Shown here in pieces: positions 63,258-64,000 of a stretch of DNA of 64,000 bases; position 1 is the first letter of the stretch; the number at the start of each line of letters is the position of its first letter. Source of the stretch: JABCZS01 sp041660525. GTDB taxonomy: Bacteria; Pseudomonadota; Gammaproteobacteria; JABCZS01. The notes beneath the pieces are model-generated. The model was given only the letters and a program-made list of their open reading frames with translations, was not told where the DNA came from and did no database searches. The position numbers and the translations under genes were made by a program. The stretch covers positions 114,279-178,278 of the forward strand of contig JBAZWD010000003.1 of NCBI GenBank assembly GCA_041660525.1. Reading direction: 5' to 3'.

Positions 63258-63887
63258 TTACCGCCCTTTTTCATCACCCCAAATGTATTTATGCATTTGC
63301 AATTGCATACGCACAGGTAAATTATCTTCTATTATCCATTGCGCTAAATCTTTTGCAGGCAGTTGATCATGGCTTGGAGATAATAAAATTTCAAAACGAC
63401 TTAAATCATATTCCGCTATTTTCTGTTTGGTCCATTCATAATCATGATGATTACATATTACAAATTTAATTTGATCGTGCCTGTTTAAATAGTTTATATT
63501 TTCATAGATATTTTTATCGACTTCATCTGAGCCTGGCGTTTTTAAATCTAAAATTTTCACAACACGAGGGTCGACTTCACTAACATCAATTGCGCCGCTA
63601 GTTTCTAAGGATACTGTGTAAAGATCACATAATGATTTTAATAAAGGCAAACACGCTTTTTGCGCTAAAGGCTCACCGCCGGTCACGGTAATATATCTGG
63701 GTTTATAGGCAGCCACTTTTTCTAAAATTTCTTCTTGGGACATTTTTGTGCCGCCGGAAAAAGCATAAGCGGTATCGCAATATTGGCAACGTAAAGGGCA
63801 GCCGGTTAAGCGGATGAATACTGTGGGTAAGCCTACAAAGGATGTTTCACCTTGTAGTGAATAAAAGATTTCTGTGATGCGTAACAT
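63258..63887 (-). CDS. queE: 7-carboxy-7-deazaguanine synthase (radical SAM)
   Basis: QueE forms the deazaguanine core in queuosine synthesis. The 209-residue radical SAM protein has the [4Fe-4S] motif Cys30-x3-Cys34-x2-Cys37 (GCPLRCQYCDTAYAF), the TVTGGEPLAQ segment and an N-terminal EIFYSLQGETSFVGLPT typical of QueE. The start overlaps the ybgF stop (TAATG), matching the tol-pal-ybgF-queE order of gammaproteobacteria. It is convergent with the giant LRR gene. Confidence 0.95.
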   Translation of the reverse strand: MLRITEIFYSLQGETSFVGLPTVFIRLTGCPLRCQYCDTAYAFSGGTKMSQEEILEKVAAYKPRYITVTGGEPLAQKACLPLLKSLCDLYTVSLETSGAIDVSEVDPRVVKILDLKTPGSDEVDKNIYENINYLNRHDQIKFVICNHHDYEWTKQKIAEYDLSRFEILLSPSHDQLPAKDLAQWIIEDNLPVRMQLQMHKYIWGDEKGR

Positions 63888-64000
63888 TAGTTTAACTGCG
63901 AAGCTCTTGTGCGAGCAAGTTGTGCTACAGCAGTATTAGGGAATTTTTGTTGCACTTGGGCAAATGTTGTTAAAGCTTTTTGCTTATCGCCTGAAGCTTC
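63887..64000 (-). CDS. ybgF: YbgF/CpoB, cell-division coordinator of the Tol-Pal cluster (C-terminal 37 residues only)
   Basis: An open minus-strand frame enters from the right edge and ends at the TAA overlapping the queE start. Its last residues (SGDKQKALTTFAQVQQKFPNT...ARTRASQLN) match the final TPR helix pair of YbgF. Identity also rests on the conserved position directly before queE. The rest of the gene is outside the window. Confidence 0.75.
   Translation of the reverse strand, partial: EASGDKQKALTTFAQVQQKFPNTAVAQLARTRASQLN

Noticed and set aside
63218..63469. Plus-strand open frame of 83 codons after the giant LRR gene
   Set aside because: It lies antisense over queE, with no ribosome-binding site.

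Overview
The window looks like a chromosomal segment of an AT-rich gammaproteobacterium, probably a host-associated member of or near the Legionellales/Coxiella group. Evidence for this: gammaproteobacterial gene orders (rlmD-relA; tig-clpP-clpX-lon-...-ppiD; ybgF-queE; pyrG-kdsA), kdsA and a TonB/ExbBD system (Gram-negative envelope), and eukaryote-like repeat proteins (ribonuclease-inhibitor-type leucine-rich repeats, an ankyrin-like protein, very large membrane or coiled-coil proteins) typical of intracellular or amoeba-associated bacteria. The species cannot be named from sequence alone. A run of 10 N at 62645-62654 shows that this is a draft scaffold.

Layout. 1-969: 5' part of an unrecognised gene. 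1100-2547: coupled doxX and Ntn-hydrolase genes. 2539-6155: iron-uptake island, with tonB-exbB-exbD divergent from a TonB-dependent siderophore receptor around a Fur-box-like site. 6147-12055: minus-strand block with a small unknown gene, a solo IS607-type serine recombinase, adk, relA, rlmD and a 3'-5' exonuclease. 12184-12969: a hendecad-repeat membrane-anchored coiled coil and rpsT. 13121-20471: minus-strand DNA-metabolism block (5'-nucleotidase, AddA-like helicase-nuclease, AddB-like Fe-S nuclease, dnaQ, rnhA). 20556-28659: mltD, a YejABEF-type peptide ABC transporter and fabI. 28701-36807: the protein-quality-control cluster ppiD-tRNA-lon-clpX-clpP-tig, with two tRNAs between ppiD and lon and four more upstream of tig. 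36909-39656: serine hydrolase, alpha/beta hydrolase and queH.

39992-63217 is the accessory part. It holds a 1617-residue multi-membrane protein coupled to a 92-residue membrane protein, a VapBC-type toxin-antitoxin pair with a visible promoter and operator, a 400-residue membrane protein, a 741-residue ankyrin-like protein, two LRR proteins (516 and about 1860 residues) and a secreted GLUG-repeat protein. Housekeeping genes (rsm22-like, eno, pyrG, kdsA) are scattered among them. The window closes with queE and the last 37 codons of ybgF.

The most distinctive object is the ~1860-residue protein at 57635-63217. It has nested repeats: about 1100 residues of 28-residue LRRs, interrupted several times by a related helical linker, followed by a tandemly duplicated ~220-residue helical module and a coiled-coil tail. 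The 1617/92-residue membrane pair is the other unit I cannot assign to a known system. Genes are densely packed, with many ATGA couplings and several convergent pairs whose stop codons overlap.
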